Under the pieces are notes generated by a model, which saw only the letters and a program-made list of their open reading frames with translations, was not told the DNA's origin and did not search any database. From the NCBI GenBank assembly GCA_045862995.1, contig BTVX01000012.1, positions 1-64,000 on the forward strand: DNA of 64,000 nucleotides, given 5' to 3'. This document shows, one piece after another, positions 42,581 to 50,141 of the stretch (position 1 is the stretch's first letter; each line of letters begins with the position of its first letter). Source of the DNA: UBA2387 sp019454665 (lineage in GTDB: Bacteria; Armatimonadota; Fimbriimonadia; Fimbriimonadales; Fimbriimonadaceae). The translations under genes and the position numbers were made by a program.

Positions 42581-42958
42581 ATGACTAGAAGGCAGTGGCT
42601 CCGAGCGGTCGCCGGTCTTGCGTTTGCCGCCCTTATCGGTACAGGCTACGCGATTCACGTCACAAATGTGCGCTCCGAGTCGGTCCAACTCGTCCGGGAG
42701 GCGATGCGGTGCAGCGGCAAGCCAACCGCCGATTGCTTGGCACTGCTTTCGCCGCATGCTGCGGAAGCCATGAGGAAGTACGACCAGGAGTTTGGGCCCG
42801 TTGACACATTCGACGTTGTCCAAGTGGTCAATGGCCCAGTAGGGATTCCGGTTGAAGTCCGGGTCGAGGTCCGGCGAGGAGGGAATCTGCGTCAAGAGGG
42901 TCTATATCGTACCGGCCAGGCCCCTATAATCACGGTGTGGAGCGTCGCAGAGGATTAG
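42581..42958 (+). CDS. Small exported or membrane-anchored hypothetical protein
   Basis: A 125-residue protein starting MTRRQWLRAVAGLAFAALIGTG, an RR-containing signal or anchor segment (about 9-28). The remainder is a small alpha+beta domain with two Cys (RCSGKPTADCL) that could form a disulfide. No family recognised. Codon choice looks less GC-biased than its neighbours. The start is supported by the TACAAT box directly upstream. Confidence 0.6.
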   Translation: MTRRQWLRAVAGLAFAALIGTGYAIHVTNVRSESVQLVREAMRCSGKPTADCLALLSPHAAEAMRKYDQEFGPVDTFDVVQVVNGPVGIPVEVRVEVRRGGNLRQEGLYRTGQAPIITVWSVAED

Positions 42959-43123
42959 GTTAGCAAGGTTCGACCGAGCCCCGCGCGTCCCTTTCGAGTC
43001 TTCGGCCCTTGAGTATGGGACGACGAAACCAACCCGACAACCACGGGCCGAACCTCAAGGTGACGCGGGGGAGAGAATGCGGTGCTACGACAAGCGGAAT
43101 CGCACAGAATCGAGATTCAACCA

Positions 43124-44269
43124 CTACCGATGCAGGCTCAGCGTCACTCCCATCGGTGCCGGACCCAGATCGTTCGCCCGCTGGTTGAAGCGCGCCATGC
43201 CACTCCGAGGGCCGACCGCCACCAGATCGAGCGAGCGGAACGCCTTGCCGTCCCAAACGCCTTGACCATAGATGGCAGCCTCGTACTTGCGGCTTCCGTC
43301 GTCCATGCGCACGCGTCCGCGGTACTCGATCACGTCGCCCTTGCGCTGCTTGGTGAGCACGGCTTCCTTCACGTCTTCGGCCTCCCACGTGGGCGCTTGA
43401 CCCCGCACGTTGTCCACCAACACCTCGCGAGCGATGTGCCGAACGGTCGCCTCGGGCACCGCTTCCACGCCGCGCCCCAGCGGGACGAAGTCGGCAGCCG
43501 TGCCGACGCCGACCCAATTCTCGTTCCATGCCCACCGCACGAACTCGGAGAAGTGGTTGTACACGCCGTCGAACCGCGCGCCGCTGCGGTCGCCCTCGCC
43601 TCGCGGCAGGTCCCGCAGGTTCACGCGAAACACGAGTTCGCCTTCGATGCCGGGGGGCAGGCGGAACGGCACTTCGGGGACGGGTTGGTTCGCGTAGTTC
43701 TTCTCGCGGCGCAGCGTCTCCCACCGCTCCAAGGCCCGCTCGATCCGCGCGCGGATGTCGCCGGCATTGTCAGAAGCGGCGAATTTGCCTTCGAGGTATT
43801 CGGCGTTCGGGCCCATCATGTAGATGCCCTGCTTGGTGCCGGGGTGGTTCCACGCGCCGCGCGGCATGGCTTCGCCGTACTTCTTGAAGAACTGGTGGTC
43901 CGGGTTGTTGGCGACACGCGCCAAGTTGTGCGGATCTTCGGGATAGAGCATGTACACCTCGTCCGCAACGGTGACGAAGTGCTTGCTCAGTTTCTTGATT
44001 TCAGGGTCTGACCAGACCAACTGGCGTCCACGGACGCCGTTGTTTCACGTGCATCCAAGCGGGTGGCCGTTCATGGTCCAGAACAGGATGGGTCGCCCGA
44101 GGCGCTTGGCTTCCTGCACGGCCGGCCAGAACTCGATCCTCCAACCGATGTCCTTGTAGGATTGCTCCTGGGCGCTGGGCTGGATGAACTTGAGTAACTC
44201 GCGGAAGTTGCTCTCGTTCGGCTCCTGAACCTGCATGCCGAACAACACGGTGGCGATCGCGGCAACCAT
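43124..44269 (-). CDS. Thioredoxin-like protein with in-frame TGA, candidate selenoprotein
   Basis: Two open stretches, 44269-44045 and 44044-43124, are in the same frame and separated only by one TGA at 44047-44045. Read through, they give 381 residues. The first part has a short signal-like N-terminus and a thioredoxin-type strand-turn: WPAVQEAKRLGRPILFWTMNG, HPLGCT, then the TGA as residue 75, then NNGVRGRQLVWSDPEI and HFVTVADEV, the helix-strand that normally follows CxxC. A C73-T-U75 redox motif would sit at the active site. The tail of about 250 residues is unrecognised. A TTG at 44020 could start a separate gene but would cut the domain in half. Selenocysteine is inference; a nonsense mutation or read error is the alternative. 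Confidence 0.65.
44002..44038 (-). promoter_or_regulatory. SECIS-like hairpins directly downstream of the in-frame TGA
   Basis: On the minus strand two hairpins follow the TGA. The first is GGCGTC-CGTG-GACGCC (44038-44023). The second is GGTCT-GGTC-AGACC (44018-44005), which can be extended by CAG/CTG pairing (44023-44021 with 44004-44002) across a TT bulge. The GGTC loop begins 32 nt after the TGA (31 nt between), inside the 16-37 nt range usual for bacterial SECIS, and loop G plus bulged U are features recognised by SelB in E. coli fdhF. The two stems compete for one base at 44023. Confidence 0.5.
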
Positions 44270-44299
44270 GAGCCTATCTTACACGAACTCCGGCACGCC

Positions 44300-44731
44300 T
44301 TAGACCAGCGGGTTTCTGACGCGGAGACCGGGAAAGCGGCCAAAGTCGCGGTCGGCGGTCCAAAGTTCGCGCACGCCGTGGGCGATGCAGAGCGCCGCGA
44401 TGCGGGCGTCGTGGACCATGGCGCCTTGGACTCGTCCCCGGCTCAGCAGGTCGCGCAGCGCGAGCCAGTACACCGGCGTCTCGGAGAGCAAGCGAAGGGA
44501 CGGCGACTCCATCCAGCCCTCGATCTGGGCCAGTACGATCTCAATCGGCGTCGGCACGTGGTGGATCCGCGGATTGGTGGCCACCCCATAGAACTCGTGC
44601 AGACAAGGCCAGGGGATCGCCCAAGGCGACTCGCCTTCGGCCAGTTCGGCCAGCAGTGAAGCCGAGACCTCGTGAAAGGGGTTGTCAACGCGATGCGCAT
44701 AGACCAGGATGTTCGAGTCAACCGCGATCAT
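44300..44731 (-). CDS. PIN-domain toxin, VapC family (pair 1)
   Basis: A 143-residue PIN ribonuclease with all acidic residues: Asp5 (AVDSN), Glu46 (CLHEFYG), Asp108 (VHDARIAAL) and Asp127/Asp129 (TADRDFGRF). VapC toxins cleave tRNA or rRNA when freed from antitoxin. The ATG overlaps the antitoxin stop (44728-44731, ATGA), the normal antitoxin-first order. Confidence 0.9.
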   Translation of the reverse strand: MIAVDSNILVYAHRVDNPFHEVSASLLAELAEGESPWAIPWPCLHEFYGVATNPRIHHVPTPIEIVLAQIEGWMESPSLRLLSETPVYWLALRDLLSRGRVQGAMVHDARIAALCIAHGVRELWTADRDFGRFPGLRVRNPLV

Positions 44732-44973
44732 GCGCCGCGACCTTCGTAGATCGCGTCGCGGAACTGCTCCCAGGTGGCGTTTTGAAACTCGGGGGTCAAC
44801 CCGCTCCCCCCGTCGAAGCTGCAATCGCGGAGCTTGAACGGCTTCTTCGGCTCTTCCTCCAGCACCTTGCGCAGCCCCTCTTCGATGAGCGAGCGCAGGG
44901 TCGTGTCGCGCTCGGCGGCGACGCGCTTCGCCTGGTCGAGCAAGGCGTCTGCGATTTCGACGGTGGTCTTCAT
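44728..44973 (-). CDS. VapB-type antitoxin (pair 1)
   Basis: An 81-residue antitoxin. The N-terminus MKTTVEIADALLDQAKRVAAERDTT has the ribbon-helix-helix pattern (strand TTVEI, helix, helix) for operator binding, and the acidic/aromatic C-terminus (TWEQFRDAIYEGRG) would wrap the toxin. It lies immediately before its VapC with a 4-bp overlap and probably autoregulates the pair. Confidence 0.85.
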   Translation of the reverse strand: MKTTVEIADALLDQAKRVAAERDTTLRSLIEEGLRKVLEEEPKKPFKLRDCSFDGGSGLTPEFQNATWEQFRDAIYEGRGA

Positions 44974-44987
44974 GGTGGTTGTATGGG

Positions 44988-45428
44988 TTAGACGCTCTGG
45001 GCACCCATACGGTTCGCCGCTGGGTCCGAGCCGACGCCTCTATCCGGCCCAAGGTCGGTGTGATTGAAGTCGTCGCTCTTGAACATCAACCCCTCCCGCC
45101 GATCTTTGGCCAGCGCGTAAGAGAAGCAGTCGCCGAAGTTCAGGTTCGCGCGGTGCCCCGATCCGCGCCCGAAATCGCGATACGCCTCGCGGGCGATTTG
45201 CGCTTGTTCCGGCGTTACCGGGCAGATTTCGATCCCGATTTCGTCAATCAACGCGTCCAAGCGTCTGGACACGACAGCATCCCTGAAACCCAAGACGATC
45301 GAGGCTTCCACAAGGGCCACGGCCGACATCCGCACGGGCTCGCGGGTGTTCTCCAGCTTCGCAGCCCAGTCTGGGGCGTCCGGTTCCGATTTGGCCAATG
45401 CGACGATCACCGACGTATCGACGATCAC
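44988..45428 (-). CDS. PIN-domain toxin, VapC family (pair 2)
   Basis: A 146-residue PIN protein: Asp4 (IVDTS), Glu41 (LVEASIVLG), Asp100 (LNFGDCFSYALA) and Asp119/120 (FKSDDF) give the complete metal site. The FGDCFSYALA segment is typical of the large VapC group. The GTG start at 45428 overlaps the antitoxin TGA (GTGA). The C-terminus has about 20 extra residues after the domain. Confidence 0.9.
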   Translation of the reverse strand: MIVDTSVIVALAKSEPDAPDWAAKLENTREPVRMSAVALVEASIVLGFRDAVVSRRLDALIDEIGIEICPVTPEQAQIAREAYRDFGRGSGHRANLNFGDCFSYALAKDRREGLMFKSDDFNHTDLGPDRGVGSDPAANRMGAQSV

Positions 45429-45670
45429 TTGGGCAATCCCATCTCGTCGTAGAGATCGTTGACATCGAAGGTCAGCGCTTCCGGAGGAAGCGCTTCGCGC
45501 ACAGCTCTGGCCGCCGCCAGAATGCGGTCCGCCCTTCGGCGCGGTTCTCGGTCGCGGTCGATCGCTTCTCTCAGGGCCTCCGCGACCGCTTGCGCGACGC
45601 TGGTGGACCTGAGACTCGCCAACTCCTTGGCCATCCGGTGGGTCTCGGGGTTCTTGATGTTCAGCGACAT
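45425..45670 (-). CDS. VapB antitoxin, PSK-type (pair 2)
   Basis: An 81-residue antitoxin of the Rv0623/PSK_trans_fac-like VapB family: MSLNIKNPETHRMAKELASLRSTSVAQAVAEALREAIDRD is the characteristic start (normally 'lNIKdpEthrLAreLA..tGeS.tqAv..ALre'). The C-terminal YDEMGLP tail would contact the toxin. It overlaps its VapC by 4 bp. Confidence 0.87.
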   Translation of the reverse strand: MSLNIKNPETHRMAKELASLRSTSVAQAVAEALREAIDRDREPRRRADRILAAARAVREALPPEALTFDVNDLYDEMGLPK

Positions 45671-45732
45671 GGTGCCATTCTACCGTACGACAGGGAGAAC
45701 GGTAGAACTTTTGGGGCCTTGATCGTGGCACG

Positions 45733-45771
45733 GCATCTTGCCCATGTGTGGCACGAGCGTCCCGCTCGTGC
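45733..45771. repeat. REP-like palindromic element inside the toxin-antitoxin island
   Basis: GCATCTTGCCCATG (45733-45746) is followed by the perfect hairpin GCACGAGCG-TCC-CGCTCGTGC (45751-45771). The first 14 bases are the exact reverse complement of 46966-46979, inside the hairpin at the right edge of the island. Such paired palindromes look like dispersed REP-type repeats. Confidence 0.6.
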
Positions 45772-45809
45772 GCTTGCTGTTCACCATGGCCGGGGCCAGC
45801 CATGCCACT

Positions 45810-46238
45810 CTATGCCACCGGATTGACCGTTCGCAACCCAGCGAAGCGCTGGAAGTCGCGGTCGTTGGTGGCCAACGTGGCGTGTTGCTCGATGGCGAGA
45901 GCCGCGAGGTGCGCGTCGGCGACCAGCTTGCCCCCGGCCCCGAGCGGCGCGAGCAAGTCCCGAACTCGGCCCAGGTGCCCCGGACCCGGTTGCACGGCCA
46001 CCACGCCAGGCATCGCCATCCAAGCCTCCACCTCGTCCCAAGCTTCGCCGAGGGAAAGGGGGTTACGGAAGACGCGCTCGCTGGTCGAGAGCCGCACGAA
46101 GCCCAACGCCACGTGCCAGGGCATGCCGACCCTTCCGTGTCCGTTGAGCAGGTCCTCCCACCAAGTGCGGGCCCTCGTGTGGAATGCCGACTCCGTGTCG
46201 ATGGCGTACAGCAGGACGTTCAGGTCGGAGATGATCAT
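45810..46238 (-). CDS. PIN-domain toxin, VapC family (pair 3)
   Basis: A 142-residue PIN protein: Asp5 (ISDLN), Asp108 (VADAHLAALA) and Asp126/128 (TNDRDFQRF). The second acidic position is not Glu but Gly46 in WHVALGFVRLSTS, a variant shared with VapC groups that have 'GFlR' there, so activity is uncertain but not excluded. The ATG overlaps the antitoxin stop (46235-46238, ATGA). Confidence 0.88.
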   Translation of the reverse strand: MIISDLNVLLYAIDTESAFHTRARTWWEDLLNGHGRVGMPWHVALGFVRLSTSERVFRNPLSLGEAWDEVEAWMAMPGVVAVQPGPGHLGRVRDLLAPLGAGGKLVADAHLAALAIEQHATLATNDRDFQRFAGLRTVNPVA

Positions 46239-46474
46239 CGTTCTTCCGCGTCCAGGCCATGGAGGAGTTCGCCGAGCTTCTCCGGGTCGATGCCGGGGCG
46301 CAGCCCGAGCGGCTTGGCTCGCACTCGGTATGGCGCGGCCGGTGGGCTCTCCGGCTCGAGCGCGGCCTCGATGAGCTCGTTGACGACCTGGCTCAGCGAC
46401 TTGCCTTCGCGTTCCGTCCGCTCGCGGATGGCCCGATCAACCCGGGGATTGGGTGTGAATGTGGTGCGCATCAT
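46235..46474 (-). CDS. Ribbon-helix-helix antitoxin (pair 3)
   Basis: A 79-residue protein with a ribbon-helix-helix start (MRTTFTPNPRVDRAIRERTER, then GKSLSQVVNELIEAAL) followed by a Pro-rich linker and the tail PGIDPEKLGELLHGLD that would bind the toxin. Operator binding and autoregulation are expected. Its upstream region (46475-46498) contains TATAAT-like ATTATAG, shared with the divergent DUF433/PIN gene. Confidence 0.85.
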   Translation of the reverse strand: MMRTTFTPNPRVDRAIRERTEREGKSLSQVVNELIEAALEPESPPAAPYRVRAKPLGLRPGIDPEKLGELLHGLDAEER

Positions 46475-46498
46475 ACATCAGATTATAGCTGGTGCACG

Positions 46499-46600
46499 AT
46501 GCACAGCCGGGGCATGGGCAACCTGGAGTTGAACGACATCCGCGCCTGCCTCGCCTTCGCCGCCGAGCGCGAGCGACGCCTGGTCGCCCCCTTGGAATGG
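46499..46600 (+). pseudogene. Truncated DUF433-like antitoxin remnant
   Basis: The frame from ATG 46499 gives MHSRGMGNLELNDIRACLA followed by FAAERERRLVAPLEWG. LELNDIRACLAFAAERERR matches the C-terminal helix of DUF433 antitoxins ('Ltled.rAaLayAa.rer'), which normally sit just before DUF5615 PIN genes, as here. The N-terminal DNA-binding part is missing and the frame runs into the toxin gene without the usual stop. Truncation is inferred from motif order only. Confidence 0.45.
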
Positions 46601-46932
46601 GGCTTCTCTTCGACGCCAATCCCTCGCCCGCGTTGCTGGTCCGACTGGCAGACATCCATCCGGAGTCCCTGCATGTCGAGAATCTCGAGGGCGGCATCAC
46701 CTCCACAGACTCTGCAATCTGGGACGTTGCTCGGGCGGAAGGCCTGCTCATCGTCACGAAGGACTCGGACTTCCAGCAACGCGCACTTACCTCGGGTCCC
46801 CCGCCGAAGGTGATCTGGATCCGTCTCGGCGACTGCCGGACCGTCCTTGTGGAGACCCTGCTGCGGCATCGCGCGCGGGATGTCGCGACTTTCTATTCTG
46901 ACCCAGTCGAATCCGTGATGGTCATTCCATAG
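46597..46932 (+). CDS. DUF5615-type PIN-like protein
   Basis: A 111-residue protein of the Mut7-C/DUF5615 PIN group: MGLLFDANPSPALLVRLAD (first Asp), TDSAIWDVARAEGLLIVTKDSDF (acidic pair) and PPPKVIWIRLGDC are all family landmarks. It is the expected toxin of a DUF433-DUF5615 module, but the antitoxin in front of it looks broken. It has the opposite orientation to the three VapBC pairs. Confidence 0.82.
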   Translation: MGLLFDANPSPALLVRLADIHPESLHVENLEGGITSTDSAIWDVARAEGLLIVTKDSDFQQRALTSGPPPKVIWIRLGDCRTVLVETLLRHRARDVATFYSDPVESVMVIP

Positions 46933-46960
46933 GCGTCTCCCACGGACCTGCAGCAATCTG

Positions 46961-46989
46961 CGTGGCATGGGCAAGATGCCCATGCCACG
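46961..46989. repeat. Perfect 13-bp hairpin, REP-like
   Basis: CGTGGCATGGGCA (46961-46973) and TGCCCATGCCACG (46977-46989) pair perfectly around AGA. The core CATGGGCAAGATGC is an exact inverted copy of 45733-45746. It lies 28 bp after the DUF5615 stop and could also act as a transcription stop, though no T run follows. Confidence 0.65.
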
Positions 46990-47069
46990 TTCAGCCCTAC
47001 ACCCGCTCCCTCGCCCGCTCGAACGCCTGCGCCTTGCCCTCGTCCCGCGAACACCGGCGTGATGGTTGC

Positions 47070-48548
47070 TCAAGATGCTCGACCCGAACTCCTGGGATTC
47101 GCGCGGCCCAGGGAGCAAACGAACAGCCAAGCCAACAGAAACCAGGGCATGGCTTCCGCCACCCAAGCCCTGGGAAGCGGCGGGCCGATCAACATATCCA
47201 CGATCAAGGCGTCCCGCTGGCCGAGCGGCAGTTCCGCCAGCACGTCGCCCCGCCCGTTGACGGCCAACGTTGAGCCCAGCGAGGCCGAACGGACGGTCGG
47301 CAGGCCGGTTTCGACGGCTCGCCAGATGGTGCCCTCGCGCAGTTGCGCGGGCGCCGAGGTGCCCATGTACCAGTCGTCAATGGACATCACGGCCAGCATC
47401 TGCGCCCCGTTGGCGCGTTGGCGGTAGCCGAGGTTGTGGAACAGCCCTTCGAAGCAGATCAGCGGGCCGACGGTCAGGCCAGCAACGCGAAGGGCTTTGG
47501 TCTCCTTGCCCGGATGCAGGTCGCCCGTGGGGAGATTGAAGTTCTTGAGGAAGGGCAACACGTCGCGCCCGGGCACAAACTCGCCGAAGATGACGAGGCG
47601 CGTCTTGTCGGCGAAATCCCACTCGCCATCGTACTTGTAGGCCGTTTGGTAGGCGGGCGAGACGCCCCGCGTTCCGCCGAACAGGACGGGCGGTTCCTCT
47701 TGAACCAAGAAGGCCGTGATCGGCGGAAGGCCCGCGCCACCGTTGACCAGCCCTTCTGGCAGGACCAGCATTCGGGCGTTTTCGGCGCGCGCCTTGGCAT
47801 ACAGCGGCGGGATGGCCTGCGCCACGCGGGAGTCCTCGGTCGCGGGGTCGCCGAACGCGAGGTCGGTTCCCGGCTGGCCGACGGCGATTCGGACGCGTTC
47901 GCCTTGCGGGTTCGCCTGCATCCCGTACGCGACATAGGAGCCGATCCCCACGGCGGCGAACGCGAGCCCGCCGGCCCAGAGCCGCTTGCGATGGACACCC
48001 GTCGTCCGGGCACGGAAGGCCATCGCGAGCCACACGTTCGCGAGCGCCGCCCAGGCCGAAACGAAGTAGACCGTGCCGATCCGGGCCGATTGGATCAGCT
48101 CCGGGGCCGCTGCCAGCGGCGAGGCGAGCAGGCTCCAAGGGAACGCCAGGTAGGGGATGTAGGACCGACCGACCTCCAAGCCAGCCCAAGCCAGCGGGAT
48201 GGCCCACCAACGGCCCTGGGTCCACAGCCTTTGGACCAGCCATCCCAACCCGGCGAAGTACCACGCGCCCAGAAACCCGCAGACGACCCACGGGACGGCG
48301 GACAGCACGGGGCTCTCGGTCCAGCGGAACACGAACTCGCGCACCCAGTTCATCTGCGCCAGCCAGAAGCAGAAGCCAAACGTCCAGCCCGAGCGGAACG
48401 CGCCGCGCGGGTCGGCGCTGATCAGGCTCCACAGCCACGGGGCGACGGCCACGAACACCAGCGGCCACCATGCCACGGGGTGCAACGACAGGCTGACCAG
48501 CGCCGCGCTCAACACCGAGGGCCAGCCGCGCAACACCTTGTCCTTCAC
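47070..48548 (-). CDS. lnt: Apolipoprotein N-acyltransferase
   Basis: A 492-residue Lnt, the inner-membrane enzyme that N-acylates the lipobox Cys of apolipoproteins in diderm bacteria. About six N-terminal helices (residues 8-200) precede a nitrilase-fold domain with the triad Glu (VLPEGLV), Lys (DKTRLVIFGEFVPGRD) and Cys (GPLICFEGLF). A last helix ends the protein. GTG 48548 overlaps the phosphatase TGA (GTGA). The many lipoproteins in this window give it obvious substrates. Confidence 0.92.
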   Translation of the reverse strand: MKDKVLRGWPSVLSAALVSLSLHPVAWWPLVFVAVAPWLWSLISADPRGAFRSGWTFGFCFWLAQMNWVREFVFRWTESPVLSAVPWVVCGFLGAWYFAGLGWLVQRLWTQGRWWAIPLAWAGLEVGRSYIPYLAFPWSLLASPLAAAPELIQSARIGTVYFVSAWAALANVWLAMAFRARTTGVHRKRLWAGGLAFAAVGIGSYVAYGMQANPQGERVRIAVGQPGTDLAFGDPATEDSRVAQAIPPLYAKARAENARMLVLPEGLVNGGAGLPPITAFLVQEEPPVLFGGTRGVSPAYQTAYKYDGEWDFADKTRLVIFGEFVPGRDVLPFLKNFNLPTGDLHPGKETKALRVAGLTVGPLICFEGLFHNLGYRQRANGAQMLAVMSIDDWYMGTSAPAQLREGTIWRAVETGLPTVRSASLGSTLAVNGRGDVLAELPLGQRDALIVDMLIGPPLPRAWVAEAMPWFLLAWLFVCSLGRANPRSSGRAS

Positions 48549-49150
48549 TCCAAGCCCTCCAGGTGGCGGGTGTCGTTGTAGCGCTCCAGCACCACGCGGT
48601 TGCCGCCGTGCAGGCCGACCACCGAGATCGCCGTGTTGCCGAAGCGGAAGGCCCGCGCCACGGACTCGTCCGCGCCCAGCAACCCGGCGAGGAGGATGGA
48701 TTTCGCCATTCCGTGGGTCGAAACGAGGATCGGTCGTCTTTCGTGGCGGAGCGATGCGATGACCGGGGCCAGACGGTGCCAAACGTCGCGCACGCTCTCT
48801 CCCCCCGGCGGGCAGACTTCGAGGGGATGGTGGCCCGCTTTGACGCGGTCGTCCACGTCTTTGCGGATGGCTTCGAAGGCCCGGCCCTCCCACTCGCCGA
48901 ACGACCGCTCGCGCAATCTGGGATCGAGTTCGACATCCAGCCCGTGCTTGGCCGCGACCGTCTCGGCGGTTTTTCGCGCACGGGACAGGTCGCTGGAGAC
49001 GATGCGGTGGATCTTTTCGCCAGAGAGCGCTTCGGCGAGGGCGGCGATTTGGCGCTCCCCCAAGGCGTCGAGCGGCTCGTCGCTGTGGCCTTGGGCGCGG
49101 TTCGCGACGTTCCACGCCGTTTGTCCGTGCCGGACCAGAATGATGCGCAT
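48545..49150 (-). CDS. Histidine phosphatase / phosphoglycerate-mutase-family protein
   Basis: A 201-residue branch-1 histidine phosphatase: LVRHGQTAWN with the phospho-accepting His, IVSSDLSRARKTAE, RLRERSFGEWEGR with the proton-donor Glu, and VSTHGMAKSIL with the second His. Such proteins (CobC, GpmB-like) remove phosphate from small metabolites; cobalamin alpha-ribazole phosphatase is one option. The substrate is undetermined. It is coupled to lnt by GTGA. Confidence 0.9.
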   Translation of the reverse strand: MRIILVRHGQTAWNVANRAQGHSDEPLDALGERQIAALAEALSGEKIHRIVSSDLSRARKTAETVAAKHGLDVELDPRLRERSFGEWEGRAFEAIRKDVDDRVKAGHHPLEVCPPGGESVRDVWHRLAPVIASLRHERRPILVSTHGMAKSILLAGLLGADESVARAFRFGNTAISVVGLHGGNRVVLERYNDTRHLEGLE

Positions 49151-49161
49151 GGACTCCTATT

Positions 49162-50082
49162 CTAGACCTGCCAGGGTTTGAGTTCCCCAGCCTCGGCCCC
49201 GTTGCCGTAGAGCCGCAGCGATCCCAGGCGCAGGATTCGCACGGGGGCGGGCGCCACTGCGGTGCTGTGCACCTTGACCCGGCGCGCGCCGAAATCCACC
49301 GACTCCACAACGCCCATGCCAAAGTCCTCGCCGCTGTCGCGGGCGAACGAGCAGAGCAGCCCGCTCAGGTCGGAGGGGCGCACGAAGAACACCCGCGCAC
49401 AGTGGAAGTGGTCCATCGCCCGGCCCACCAGGTCGTCGTCGAGGTCGTCGTCCGTCACCAGCACCAGGTGTCCGCCGGCGGTTTCGGCGCGAGCCGTCGC
49501 AGGCAGTCCGATGCCCCGCAACACCTCTGGGTCCACCCATTCGCCCGTGCCCAGCCGCGTGCCCTCCAGGGCCACCCGGTCGAGTTCGATGACGTGCGTC
49601 TCGCTCTGCTCGAAGAGTTTCAGCCAGTGGGCGCGGCGTTGGGCGCCGACGACCACGGGCGGGAAGCCGGGTTCCAACGCCACCGACTCCGGACCGATCG
49701 GCCAGCCGATCTTTGGCGCGGTGCAGCCTTCGGCCATCAGGATTTGGGAAGGCTGGACGACTTGGGCGATGAGCGTGGCCAAGTGGCGCGAGATCGGCGT
49801 GGCCTTGTAGGCAGGGGCGAGCACCACGGTATCGCCTTGAACCTTGCCCAGGAAGCCAATCAGGGCCGCCAGAACGACGTGGGGGGCGCGCAACGCGTCG
49901 AGCGAACCGATGAACCGCCAAGCCTTGACCTTGCCATGCCGCCGCAAGACCACTCGGCCCAGGGAATCGAGGTCGCTCTGGTCGGGGTCGAGGCACACGA
50001 GGTCGCGGTCCCCCAACTCGCGCTTGAGCCACTCGCGCCAAGACGCGTCGGGTGAGCCCACGAGAAGCGTGTTGTGCGCCAT
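49162..50082 (-). CDS. Hypothetical protein, unknown function
   Basis: A 306-residue protein with no recognised family. The N-terminal half has alternating strands and helices (NTLLVGSPDASWREWLKREL, VVLAALIGFLG, TVVLAPAYKA, SQILMAEGCTAP), a Rossmann-like pattern without a P-loop. The second half (GGHLVLVTDDDLDDDLVGRAMDHFH) looks like another alpha/beta unit, and the end is beta-rich. It lies 11 bp after the upstream end of the phosphatase gene, so it heads the reverse operon with phosphatase and lnt. Confidence 0.7.
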   Translation of the reverse strand: MAHNTLLVGSPDASWREWLKRELGDRDLVCLDPDQSDLDSLGRVVLRRHGKVKAWRFIGSLDALRAPHVVLAALIGFLGKVQGDTVVLAPAYKATPISRHLATLIAQVVQPSQILMAEGCTAPKIGWPIGPESVALEPGFPPVVVGAQRRAHWLKLFEQSETHVIELDRVALEGTRLGTGEWVDPEVLRGIGLPATARAETAGGHLVLVTDDDLDDDLVGRAMDHFHCARVFFVRPSDLSGLLCSFARDSGEDFGMGVVESVDFGARRVKVHSTAVAPAPVRILRLGSLRLYGNGAEAGELKPWQV

Positions 50083-50141
50083 CGCTGTTGCGAAGTATGG
50101 CAGTCCGGGCCAGGGTCGCCGTCACGGTACTCTACGACGCG

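Noticed and set aside
43124..44020. Separate gene starting at TTG 44020
   Set aside because: It would begin in the middle of the thioredoxin-like domain with no ribosome binding site, while the upstream stretch would lack its downstream helix and strand; same-frame read-through is simpler.
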